Shown here piece after piece: positions 17,429-26,036 of a stretch of DNA of 64,000 nucleotides (the stretch's first letter is position 1; every line of letters begins with the position of its first letter). The notes beneath the pieces were generated by a model. The model was given only the letters and a program-made list of their open reading frames with translations. It made no database searches and had not been told where the DNA came from. Origin of the DNA: Mesorhizobium comanense. Lineage in GTDB: Bacteria > Pseudomonadota > Alphaproteobacteria > Rhizobiales > Rhizobiaceae. Location of the stretch: positions 26,548 to 90,547 of the forward strand of contig NZ_SCNN01000025.1 of NCBI RefSeq assembly GCF_005503535.1. Direction: 5' to 3'. The position numbers were made by a program, and so were the translations under genes.

Positions 17429-18643
17429 TCAGTCCCCGACGATGTTGTGGTCCGGGCCGAACGGGAAGCCGGTGATGTTTTCCGCGCCGTCCTGCTTCAC
17501 GATCAGGATATCGTGCTCGCGATAGCCGCCCGCACCCGGCACGCCTTGCGGCAGCATCACCATCGGCTCCATGGACACGACCATGCCGGGCTCCAGCACT
17601 GTGTCTATGTCCTCGCGCAGTTCAACGCCCGCTTCGCGGCCATAGTAATGGCACAGCACCCCGAAGGAATGGCCGTAGCCGAAGGAGCGGTACTTCAGCA
17701 GATCCCACTCCCGGTACATCTCGTTGAGCTCGATCGCGATATCCTTGCAGCGGGCGCCGGGCTTGATCAGTTCGAGACCGCGGCGGTGGACAGCGACGTT
17801 CTTCTGCCAGATGCCAAGGCTGGCGTCGTCGACGTGGTCGCAGAACAATGTGCGTTCGAGCGCGGTGTAATAGCCGAAGATCATCGGGAAGGTGTTGAGC
17901 GAAAGGATATCGCCGGACTGGACACGGCGGTTGGTGACCGGGTTGTGGGCGCCATCGGTATTGATGCCGGACTGGAACCATGTCCAGGTATCCATCAGTT
18001 CGACATAGGGGTGCGATTTCGCGATCTCGCGGATCATGGCGTTGGTCGTTGCAATAGCCACCTCGTGCTCAGGCACGCCGGCTTTCACGGCCGCCACGCA
18101 GGAGGCACCGCCGACGTCGCAGATGCGTGCCCCCTCGCGGATCAGCTTTTGCTCTTCCAGCGACTTGATGGAGCGCATCCACATCGAGGGCTGAGCGATG
18201 TCGATGAATTCGACGCCAGGCAGCGCCTCCACAAGCTGACGGCGGAAGTCGAGGTTGACGTGATCGAACTCGATGCCGATGCGCTTGGCGCCCGCAGTGA
18301 GTTGGCGCACTGCACGATAGAAGTTGTCGCGGCGCCAGTCACTGTATGTGATATTGTCGCCAAAGCTGCGGCGGTAGGGCTGGCCACCATCGATGCCGGC
18401 CGAAATCGTCGTCGCCTTGTTGTGGTCAATGACCATACCGTATTTGCGGCCGAAGTAGCAGTAGAGCCAGCCAGAGTAATAATTGATGCAATGATAGGAC
18501 GTGAACAGCGCTGCATCGACCTTGTTCTCTGCCATCCAGAGGCGAATGTCGGCCTGGCGGCGCTTCATCTCGGCATCCGAGAAAGGCGAGTACTCCTTTT
18601 CCCCATTGTGCCACGCCATCACATGCAACATGTCGTCGGTCAT
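17429..18643 (-). CDS. Creatinase (creatine amidinohydrolase), copy 1
   Basis: Hydrolyses creatine to sarcosine and urea. The protein (404 aa, usual length) has the pita-bread fold of the M24 family but works without metal. FTSYHCINYYSGWLYCYFGR is the N-terminal signature, SGINTDGAHNPVTNRR near residue 230 carries the catalytic histidine, and SFGYGHSFGVLCHYYGREAG and GMVVSMEPM supply later active-site residues. It is divergent from the second creatinase with a 235-bp gap that must hold both promoters. The two copies are clearly homologous over the full length, but differ at many positions, so they are not a very recent duplication. Confidence 0.92.
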   Translation of the reverse strand: MTDDMLHVMAWHNGEKEYSPFSDAEMKRRQADIRLWMAENKVDAALFTSYHCINYYSGWLYCYFGRKYGMVIDHNKATTISAGIDGGQPYRRSFGDNITYSDWRRDNFYRAVRQLTAGAKRIGIEFDHVNLDFRRQLVEALPGVEFIDIAQPSMWMRSIKSLEEQKLIREGARICDVGGASCVAAVKAGVPEHEVAIATTNAMIREIAKSHPYVELMDTWTWFQSGINTDGAHNPVTNRRVQSGDILSLNTFPMIFGYYTALERTLFCDHVDDASLGIWQKNVAVHRRGLELIKPGARCKDIAIELNEMYREWDLLKYRSFGYGHSFGVLCHYYGREAGVELREDIDTVLEPGMVVSMEPMVMLPQGVPGAGGYREHDILIVKQDGAENITGFPFGPDHNIVGD

Positions 18644-18878
18644 CGTGCTGTCCCCTGCAATATCGATGCAAGAAAGCTACGATCGATGAGCGCATCAGGA
18701 CAATTTATTCACCTGATGCCTGCATTACGAGAAGTTATGGAAATCCCGCGCGCGTTTGTGGCGCAGACCGGCGATTAGCAACACTTATCCTCCGATATCG
18801 ACTTCTCATTTCCAGCGGCTCGGCCGAATTTTTATAGTCCGCTTCCAACCTGAACCCGATTTGGATGCGGAGGAAAGA

Positions 18879-20114
18879 ATGAACGTCTACGCCAAGGGCA
18901 TGCCCAACGAATTGCTGCGTCTACAGAAGATGCATAATGGCGAGAAGGCTGTCGCCACCTTCAGCCCCGCCGAAATGACGCGCCGTCAGGATGGGCTGCG
19001 CAGCATCCTGGCCGACCTGAAGCTCGACGCGGCGGTGCTGACTTCCTACCACAACATCTGCTATTTCTCGGACTTCATGTTCTGCTATTTCGGCCGCCGC
19101 TATGCCTTTGTGGTCACCCCGGAGAAGGCAGTGTCGGTCTCGGCCGGCATCGATGCCGGCCAGCCATGGCGCCGTACTTTCGGCGATAACATCACCTACA
19201 CCGACTGGCAGCGTGACAACTATTTCTACGCCCTGCAGCAGACGCTGCCCGGCGTGAAGCGTATCGGCATCGAGTTCGACCACGTCAACCTCGAATTCAG
19301 GAAGCTCTTGCAGGACGCCTTCCCGGACGTCGAGTTCGTCGACGTCGGCGCGCCGGCCATGTGGCTGCGCACGATCAAGTCGGCAGAGGAGATCGTCCTG
19401 ATCAAGGAAGGCGCGCGCACCGCCGACATCGGCGGCGAAGCCATTCGCAATGCGATCCGCGAGAACGTTCCTGAATACGAAGTGGCGCTGGCCGGCACGC
19501 AGTCCATGGTCCGGCACATCGCCAACACCTTTCCGCATGCCGAACTGATGGACACCTGGGTCTGGTTCCAATCGGGGGTCAACACTGACGGCGCGCACAA
19601 CCCGGTGACATCGCGCAAGGTTCAGAAAGGCGACATCCTCTCGCTCAACTGCTTCCCAATGATCTCGGGCTACTACACCGCGCTCGAGCGCACGCTGTTC
19701 CTCGATCATGCCAGCGACGAGCACCTGCGGATCTGGGAGATCAACTGCGACGTCCACCGTCGCGGGCTCGAACTCCTGAAGCCCGGCGCACGTTGCGGCG
19801 ACGTGGCGACGGAGTTGAACGAAATCTACCGCAGTCACGATCTGCTCGGCTACCGCTCGTTCGGCTACGGCCACTCCTTCGGCGTGCTGTCGCATTATTA
19901 TGGCCGCGAAGCCGGCGTCGAACTGCGCGAGGACATCAACACAGTGCTGCAACCGGGCATGGTTGTCTCCATGGAGCCGATGCTGACCATCCCCGAGGGA
20001 CTGGCTGGCGCTGGCGGCTATCGCGAGCACGACATTCTGGTGATGACCGAGGACGGGGCGGAAAACATCACCAAGTTCCCGTTTGGTCCGGAGCATAACA
20101 TCGTCAAGGCATGA
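18879..20114 (+). CDS. Creatinase (creatine amidinohydrolase), copy 2
   Basis: Second creatinase (411 aa). Motifs match copy 1: VLTSYHNICYFSDFMFCYFG, SGVNTDGAHNPVTSRK with the catalytic histidine, LERTLFLDH, and SFGYGHSFGVLSHYYGREAG. I chose ATG 18879, preceded by GGAGGAAAG, over the longer frame from 18756. It has a seven-residue N-terminal extension relative to copy 1. It lies 101 bp before the second LysR gene, in the same direction. Related M24 members can act on other guanidino or amidino compounds, so the copies may differ in substrate or regulation. Confidence 0.9.
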   Translation: MNVYAKGMPNELLRLQKMHNGEKAVATFSPAEMTRRQDGLRSILADLKLDAAVLTSYHNICYFSDFMFCYFGRRYAFVVTPEKAVSVSAGIDAGQPWRRTFGDNITYTDWQRDNYFYALQQTLPGVKRIGIEFDHVNLEFRKLLQDAFPDVEFVDVGAPAMWLRTIKSAEEIVLIKEGARTADIGGEAIRNAIRENVPEYEVALAGTQSMVRHIANTFPHAELMDTWVWFQSGVNTDGAHNPVTSRKVQKGDILSLNCFPMISGYYTALERTLFLDHASDEHLRIWEINCDVHRRGLELLKPGARCGDVATELNEIYRSHDLLGYRSFGYGHSFGVLSHYYGREAGVELREDINTVLQPGMVVSMEPMLTIPEGLAGAGGYREHDILVMTEDGAENITKFPFGPEHNIVKA

Positions 20115-20215
20115 TCGCCGAATAGCGCTATCCCTGGCGGGCCTTCCTGGAAAGGGAGGCTCGCTTGCGTTTGTTTGGAGCGCCGTGATCTAATCGGCGA
20201 ATGTGGAGCTAACCC

Positions 20216-21109
20216 ATGCGCAGCATCCCGACCGACCTTCTCCGCGCCTTCATCACCGTGATCGACCTGCGCGGCTATACGCGGGCGGGAGAAAAGCTCG
20301 GTCGCACGCAGCCGGCGATCAGCCTGCAGATGAAGCGGCTTCAAGAATTGCTCGGCGTCTCGCTCTTCGCCAAGGAAGGCGGCGCACAGATCACGGAACA
20401 GGGTGAACTTGTTGCCGGCTACGCGCGCCAGATCCTGGCGCTGAACGATGACATGATGCTGAAGCTCTCGAAGCGCGACAGCAAGGGTCGCCTGCGGCTC
20501 GGCATCCCAAATGACTACGCCGATCACTTCCTGCCCAAGCTGATGGCCAGTCTGGCGCGCGATGGCGGCGACCTGACCTTCGACGTCGTCTGCGATCTGT
20601 CGCACAATTTGCTGCAGGGCCTGCGCAATGGCCTCTTCGATATTGTCGTGGCAATGACCCCGGACGGGCCTTCCGAAGGCGCGTTCATGACCTGGAAGGA
20701 GACGCTGGCCTGGGTCTGCGGAGCGCAGATGCCAGATCTGCCGGAGGATGCTGCAAGACAAAGCGAACTGCGCATTGTCTGTTATCCCGAGGGGTGCCTC
20801 TACCGTCGCAACATGCTGACTGCGCTACAGCGCGACGGTCGCAATTTCGAGATCGTCTACACAAGCCCAAGTCTTGCCGGCCTGGAGGCGGCTGTGGGCG
20901 CCGACTTCGGGGTGACGGTACTGGCGCGCCGGATCATTCCAGCGAAACTCAGGATCATCCAACCGTCGGCCCATCTGCCTCGGCTCGCAGATGTCGTGGT
21001 CGGCATCTATGTCAGCCCCGACCGCAAGCGGTCCGCTGTGGCGCAGAGTTTTGCCGCTCGATTTGCTGATATGTTCGTCGCCGGCGAAGGTGCTGCCAAG
21101 GTCGATTGA
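20216..21109 (+). CDS. LysR-family transcriptional regulator (creatine module B)
   Basis: Regulator of 297 aa with the N-terminal wHTH (RAFITVIDLRGYTRAGEKLG, RTQPAISLQMKRLQELLGVS) and a LysR effector domain (for example RLRLGIPNDYADHFLPKL). The HTH is nearly the same as in the regulator at 15295, so the two probably recognise similar sites. GGAG lies 7 bases before ATG 20216. It is convergent with the second ABC operon, with a 45-bp gap. Confidence 0.9.
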   Translation: MRSIPTDLLRAFITVIDLRGYTRAGEKLGRTQPAISLQMKRLQELLGVSLFAKEGGAQITEQGELVAGYARQILALNDDMMLKLSKRDSKGRLRLGIPNDYADHFLPKLMASLARDGGDLTFDVVCDLSHNLLQGLRNGLFDIVVAMTPDGPSEGAFMTWKETLAWVCGAQMPDLPEDAARQSELRIVCYPEGCLYRRNMLTALQRDGRNFEIVYTSPSLAGLEAAVGADFGVTVLARRIIPAKLRIIQPSAHLPRLADVVVGIYVSPDRKRSAVAQSFAARFADMFVAGEGAAKVD

Positions 21110-21154
21110 GAACGGCCTTCGAATTCCAGCCGGACAAACGTGGTGGCCAGCCGG

Positions 21155-21964
21155 TTATTTCACCCTTCGCCGGGTCAGCAGCGCCAGCATCGCGAACAGG
21201 ATGATCGACAGCGCAAGCAGCAGCGTCGCAGCGGCCATGATGGTCGGATTGATCTGGTCGCGGATGCCGGAAAACATCTGCACTGGAAGAGTGCGCTGCT
21301 CCGCCGCCGTCATGAACAGTGCGACGACCACCTCGTCGAACGAGGTGGCGAAGGCGAAGATTGCGCCGGAAATGACCCCCGGCAGGATGTTCGGCAGCGT
21401 GACGCGAAAGAACGCCGCCGACGGCGGCGCGCCGAGGCTCAATGCCGCCCGGGTGAGATTGGTTTCATAGGTGGATAGGGTCGCCGTCACCGTGATGACC
21501 ACGAAAGGCGTCGCCAGTGCGGTATGCGCCAGGACGAGGCCGGTGCGCGTGTTCGTCAGGCCGAACTGGCCGAAGAAGAGATAGCTGCCGACAGCCACGA
21601 TGACGATTGGCACGATCATCGGCGAGATCAGCAATGCCATGATCAGGCGGCGCGCTGGGAAATCGGGACGCGAGATGCCGAGTGCCGCCAACGTGCCGAG
21701 CGTGGTGGCCAGGATCGTGGTCATCACCGCCGCAACGGCGCTATTGGCGATGGCGTTCATCCAGCGCGCGTTGCCAAAGAAATCCGCATACCAGCGCAGG
21801 GAATACTCCCGCACGGGCAAGGTGAAGAACGGATCCTTGGAGAAGGACAACGGCACGATGATGAACAGTGGCGCGATCAGGAACAAGAGCACCGAGACGG
21901 CGAACGCCACCACCAGCGTGCGCATTATCCGTTCAGAGGGAGTCGCATAGGAAGGCAGCCACAT
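21155..21964 (-). CDS. ABC transporter permease, PotC type (second importer)
   Basis: Inner-membrane permease (269 aa), with an N-terminal segment TLVVAFAVSVLLFLIAPLFI and an EAA loop near LTRAALSLGAPPSAAFFRVT. Start ATG 21964 lies 4 bases after the upstream permease stop and has GGTGA in front; a later ATG at 21925 is possible. It is the last gene of the second importer operon, order binding protein, ATPase, permease, permease. Confidence 0.9.
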   Translation of the reverse strand: MWLPSYATPSERIMRTLVVAFAVSVLLFLIAPLFIIVPLSFSKDPFFTLPVREYSLRWYADFFGNARWMNAIANSAVAAVMTTILATTLGTLAALGISRPDFPARRLIMALLISPMIVPIVIVAVGSYLFFGQFGLTNTRTGLVLAHTALATPFVVITVTATLSTYETNLTRAALSLGAPPSAAFFRVTLPNILPGVISGAIFAFATSFDEVVVALFMTAAEQRTLPVQMFSGIRDQINPTIMAAATLLLALSIILFAMLALLTRRRVK

Positions 21965-21968
21965 GGCG

Positions 21969-23201
21969 TCACCCGAGCTTGATCTTGTCGGCGCCAACGA
22001 GGCGCAGGAACAACAGGTAGATGGCAAGTGTCACGACAAGCAGGACCACACCCAGGCCTGCAGCCAGGCCCCAGTTGAGATCGCGGTTGATGTAGGTCGA
22101 GATGAAGTTGGACACCATCTGGTCGCGCGGCCCGCCAACCAGTGCCGGCGTGATATAGTAGCCGAGCGACAGGATGAAGGTCATCAGGCACCCGGCAACG
22201 ACGCCAGGCAGCGTCTGCGGCGCATAGATCCGCCAGAAGGCGGAGGATGGCGGCGCCCCGAGCGAGCGAGCCGCCCTGAGCTGCGTGGTCGGGATCGAGC
22301 GCATGACGCTGTAGATCGGAAGGATGGTGAAGGGCAACTGGATGTGCGTCATTGCGATGACCGTGCCGACGCGCGTGAAGATGAGCTGAACCCTCTCGCC
22401 TGTCAGATGCAAGGCCATCAGCACGTCGTTGATGATGCCGTCGGACTGCAGCAGCACGACCCATGCTGTGGTGCGCACCAGCAGCGACGTCCATAGCGGC
22501 AGAAGCACCATCAGCATCATGATGCCCGCAATCGCCTTGGGCGCGATGGTCAGCACATAGGCGACGGGATAGCCCAGGATAAGGGTAAACAGCGTCACCA
22601 ACCCGGCTACGAAAAGCGTCCGCCCCAACACGTCGAGGAAGATCGCCTGGTCGCCCTGGACGCGCTCGACCGATCCGTTCGGGGCTTGCTTGAGGTCGAG
22701 CGCGGTCAGCATATAGTAAGGCGTGAGAGAACCACCGTTGCGCTTGATGATCGCCCAGGTTTCAGGCGAGCCCCAATCCTGGTTCAACGCGAGGAACTTC
22801 TCCTTGTACGGACCGGTATCCAGTTTCTCGACCATCCGTGCTGTCGCCAGCACGCGGCTGCGCATGCCGGAAATCTCGTAGTTGAGACGCTTGCCGAGCA
22901 AGGCGGCCGTGCTGTTGTCCTTGGCGACCTTCAAGTCGGCGGCGAGCGCGGCGTAGACAGGTTCGTCCGGTGTTGAAGCGCCATCCCAGTTTTGGAGGGC
23001 CTCCAATGTGCGCGGCAGCACCTCGCGTGTCTCCGGATTGCCCACCGCCGTGACCAGCAGGTAAAGGATTGGAGCGACGAAGGCGACCACCAGGAAGACG
23101 ATCAGCGGCAGAGCCAGCGAAAGCGCGGCCCGCCGAGCGGGTCTCTCTGCCCGACGTACGGCCATGAAGATGTTGACACGGTCTATCTCCGCTACGGTCA
23201 T
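21969..23201 (-). CDS. ABC transporter permease, PotB type (second importer)
   Basis: Inner-membrane permease (410 aa), longer than usual because of a periplasmic insertion of about 130 residues (about 65-195) between the first and second membrane segments, as seen in some polyamine/opine-type permeases. The membrane core starts again near LFVAGLVTLFTLILGYPVAY and the EAA loop is LRAARSLGAPPSSAFWRI. Start ATG 23201 is 4 bases after the ATPase stop; the longer upstream frame overlaps the ATPase gene and is rejected. Confidence 0.88.
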   Translation of the reverse strand: MTVAEIDRVNIFMAVRRAERPARRAALSLALPLIVFLVVAFVAPILYLLVTAVGNPETREVLPRTLEALQNWDGASTPDEPVYAALAADLKVAKDNSTAALLGKRLNYEISGMRSRVLATARMVEKLDTGPYKEKFLALNQDWGSPETWAIIKRNGGSLTPYYMLTALDLKQAPNGSVERVQGDQAIFLDVLGRTLFVAGLVTLFTLILGYPVAYVLTIAPKAIAGIMMLMVLLPLWTSLLVRTTAWVVLLQSDGIINDVLMALHLTGERVQLIFTRVGTVIAMTHIQLPFTILPIYSVMRSIPTTQLRAARSLGAPPSSAFWRIYAPQTLPGVVAGCLMTFILSLGYYITPALVGGPRDQMVSNFISTYINRDLNWGLAAGLGVVLLVVTLAIYLLFLRLVGADKIKLG

Positions 23202-23205
23202 GGCG

Positions 23206-24327
23206 TCATGCCTCCAGCAGACGGCATTCGGAAATGCCGCATTCGAGGACGACATCCTCGCCCAACGCAAAATGCCGCGCCTGCCGCGCCGGGATACGCG
23301 CGGTGACGAGCTGGCCGCCAAACGCCTCGACCGACAGCCGCATATGGTCGCCGAGGAAGAAGACGTCGCGCGCCTTGCCCGAGAAACGGTTGAGACCGGC
23401 ACGGACACCCTTGCCGGCCAGCGAAATGTTCTCCGGCCGCACGGATACACTTATGTTCGCGCCCGTGCCGGACACATTGGCGCCGGCGGCCTTCAACGTC
23501 GTGCCGTCGGCCATGCGCGCGATGGCCACGCCTCCTTCCCGTCCAAGCAAGGTGCATGGCATCGTGTTGTTCTCGCCGATGAAGGAGGCAACGAAACGAT
23601 TGGACGGCTCGTCGTACAGCGTTTTCGGATCCGCAAGCTGCTGGATACGGCCATCGTGGAAGACAGCGATGCGGTCCGACATGGTCAACGCTTCGGACTG
23701 GTCATGGGTGACGTAGACCATGGTGATGCCGAGCGAGGTCTGGAGTTGCTTGATTTCGATCTGCATGCGTTCGCGCAATTGCTTGTCGAGCGCCCCGAGG
23801 GGCTCGTCCATCAGCACCAGCGAGGGCTCGAACACGAGAGTGCGGGCCAATGCGACACGCTGCTGCTGGCCGCCGGAAAGCTGCGCCGGGCGACGATCGC
23901 CCAGCGCGTCGAGACTGACGCGGCCGAGCGCCTGGCGAACCTTTTCCTTCGCGGCCGCGCCGGTGATGCCACGATAGCGCAGCGGAAACGCAACATTCTC
24001 CGCCACAGTCATGTGTGGAAACAGTGCGTAGTTCTGGAACACAAAGCCGATGTTGCGCTTCTCGGGCGGCAACCGCTCGACAGGCTTGCCGTCGAGCAGG
24101 ATATGGCCGAGCGTCGGCTGTTCGAAACCGCCGAGCATCATGAGCGTCGTGGTTTTGCCGGAGCCCGAAGGCCCCAGCATGGTCAGGAACTCGCCACGAA
24201 AGACGTCGAGATTGAGGTCCTTCACGACGAAGTTGATGCCGTCGTAGGATTTCTTCACGTCCTCGAACCGAACGAGGGCATCGACTGGGTTGTCCGTCGC
24301 AAGTGACATTCGCTGGGCAAAATTCAT
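23206..24327 (-). CDS. ABC transporter ATP-binding protein, PotA type (second importer)
   Basis: ATPase (373 aa) with Walker A GPSGSGKTTTL, signature LSGGQQQRVALARTL, Walker B LVLMDEPLGALD, H-loop VTHDQSEAL, and a C-terminal TOBE domain. ATG 24327 is preceded by a strong GGAGGAGA. It lies 25 bp after the binding-protein gene and 4 bp before the first permease. It belongs to the same family as the ATPase at 11193 but is not a close copy. Confidence 0.93.
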   Translation of the reverse strand: MNFAQRMSLATDNPVDALVRFEDVKKSYDGINFVVKDLNLDVFRGEFLTMLGPSGSGKTTTLMMLGGFEQPTLGHILLDGKPVERLPPEKRNIGFVFQNYALFPHMTVAENVAFPLRYRGITGAAAKEKVRQALGRVSLDALGDRRPAQLSGGQQQRVALARTLVFEPSLVLMDEPLGALDKQLRERMQIEIKQLQTSLGITMVYVTHDQSEALTMSDRIAVFHDGRIQQLADPKTLYDEPSNRFVASFIGENNTMPCTLLGREGGVAIARMADGTTLKAAGANVSGTGANISVSVRPENISLAGKGVRAGLNRFSGKARDVFFLGDHMRLSVEAFGGQLVTARIPARQARHFALGEDVVLECGISECRLLEA

Positions 24328-24352
24328 CGATGCTCTCCTCCGGAAGTCCTGA

Positions 24353-25405
24353 CTACTGCGCGAGCCAGGTCGTGAACCGCTTGCGTATTTCGTCCCCGTT
24401 GTCAGCCCAGAAACCATTGTCGAGGGTTAGCGAAACCGTCAGATTCTGCGGGCTGGTCGGTAGATTCTTGGCATCCTCCGGCGCCACGAACTCGGCCGCC
24501 GATTTCCGTACAGGGCCGTAGGGAATGTATTTGGTGATCCCCGCGAGTACCTTGGGCTCGACCGCGTATTTGATAAAGGCAAGCGATCCCTCGGCATTCT
24601 TAGCGCCCTTGGGGATTACCCAGTAATTGGAGTCAAGGATCTGGTTGTCCCAGACGATCCGAAAATCCTTGCCTTCCTTGTTGGCGTTGTAGATGCGGCC
24701 GTTCCACGCGGTCGTCATCGTTACCTCGCCCGAAGCGAGCAACTGCGGTGCCTGGGCGCCCGCTTCCCACCACACAATGCTGTCCTTGATCGTGTCGAGC
24801 TTGGCGAAGGCACGATCCACTCCCGCCGGGGTCGACAGTGTTTCGTAGACCTGGTCAGGCGCAACGCCATCGGCGAGCAACGCGAATTCCAGGTTGGTTG
24901 CGGGGTTCTTCCAGAGGCCGCGCTTTCCGGGGAATTTCTTGGTGTCGAATAAGTCCTTGATCGTCTTCGGACCATCGGCCAGCTTGGCGCCGTCATAGGC
25001 AAGGGTCGTCGCATAGACGATCGTGCCGACGCCGCATTCCGAGGTCGTGCCCTTGATCCAATCGTCCTGCGGTCCGACCTTCGCCCAGTCGATTTTTTCG
25101 AAAATGCCCTCGTCGCATCCTTGCAGCAACGTCGGCGCATCGACATCGACGACATCTATGGTGGTGTTGCCGGATTCGATCATCGCCTTGATCTTGGCGA
25201 TCTCGCCGCCATATTCCTGCTCGTCGATCTTGACCCCGGTCTCGGCGGTATAGGTTTCGAACACGCCTTTGCGCTGCGCTTCCTGATAAGCGCCACCGAA
25301 ACTCATGACCGAAAGCGTGTCTTGCGCTCGCGCTGCATTCGAACAAAGCGGCGTCAGCGCCAACAGCGACAAAGTCAGCACACGACCTGTTAAGGGATAT
25401 CTCAT
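24353..25405 (-). CDS. ABC transporter substrate-binding protein (second importer)
   Basis: Periplasmic binding protein (350 aa) of the PotD/spermidine-putrescine-like group. It has a Sec signal peptide, VLTLSLLALTPLCSNAARAQ, with cleavage after ARA or AQ. The mature start is DTLSVMSFGGAYQEAQRKGV and there is a TTAWNGRIYNANKEG loop. GGAG lies about 10 bases before ATG 25405; another in-frame ATG at 25420 is possible. It leads the second importer operon. The ligand is unknown; creatine-related compounds are suggested by neighbours only. Confidence 0.88.
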   Translation of the reverse strand: MRYPLTGRVLTLSLLALTPLCSNAARAQDTLSVMSFGGAYQEAQRKGVFETYTAETGVKIDEQEYGGEIAKIKAMIESGNTTIDVVDVDAPTLLQGCDEGIFEKIDWAKVGPQDDWIKGTTSECGVGTIVYATTLAYDGAKLADGPKTIKDLFDTKKFPGKRGLWKNPATNLEFALLADGVAPDQVYETLSTPAGVDRAFAKLDTIKDSIVWWEAGAQAPQLLASGEVTMTTAWNGRIYNANKEGKDFRIVWDNQILDSNYWVIPKGAKNAEGSLAFIKYAVEPKVLAGITKYIPYGPVRKSAAEFVAPEDAKNLPTSPQNLTVSLTLDNGFWADNGDEIRKRFTTWLAQ

Positions 25406-26036
25406 TTCCGCCACTCCCATTGATTGGAACCACGGCCTCGACTTCGTCTGAGTGAGCCTTGGCCGGTGCAAAACGGTAATTTGGCTAGGGCGCGACAGCA
25501 AATAAGTACATCGCATGGGCCCATGAGAAACCGTTATCGCGACAAGGCTGTCTCAGACCTCGCGTGAAGCGCTTGGCAGAGCGCTGGACGGCTAGCGTCG
25601 GTGCCGGCGACGACGTTCTGTACGCTTCGAGCGGATTTTTCGTAGGAATTGATCGAGCCGACCGCTCCTCGAATACGACCATGCTTGCATTGTTGCCCTG
25701 CTTGTCCATGCACGGCAGGCCTAAGGATTCAGCTGCCTATGGCATCATTTTGCCAGCACTCGCCATCGACGATCCAGCTCCGCGTTCCACTCTGCCCTTT
25801 TATGCGACTTTTCGAGCACAAACCGGGAACACCTGACCGTTTCCATTCATCGCCCAAGGCCAGTTTGGGAGTGCAAAAATGGCCGCAACGGGGCCGGAAG
25901 CCGACCGTCCGCAAAAGAATGAAACTATCAGGAAGCGGTCGCTCCGCTCCCGCCTCCATTTCTGACACTGCAATGAGGATCGAAGTGCAGGCGACCAAGA
26001 CGGCTCATCGTCAAGCCGCGGTGCTGAGGCCGGCGC
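25406..26036. other. Intergenic region between catabolic and defence islands
   Basis: These 631 bp separate the second importer promoter from the 3' end of the helicase gene. No open frame here has protein-like content or a ribosome binding site. The boundary between the metabolic block and the defence block lies here, so an old junction is possible, but no repeat or att-like site is obvious. Confidence 0.4.

Noticed and set aside
17378..20096. Long open frames opposite to both creatinases
   Set aside because: Both creatinases carry all family motifs; the opposite frames resemble each other only because the genes are paralogous.
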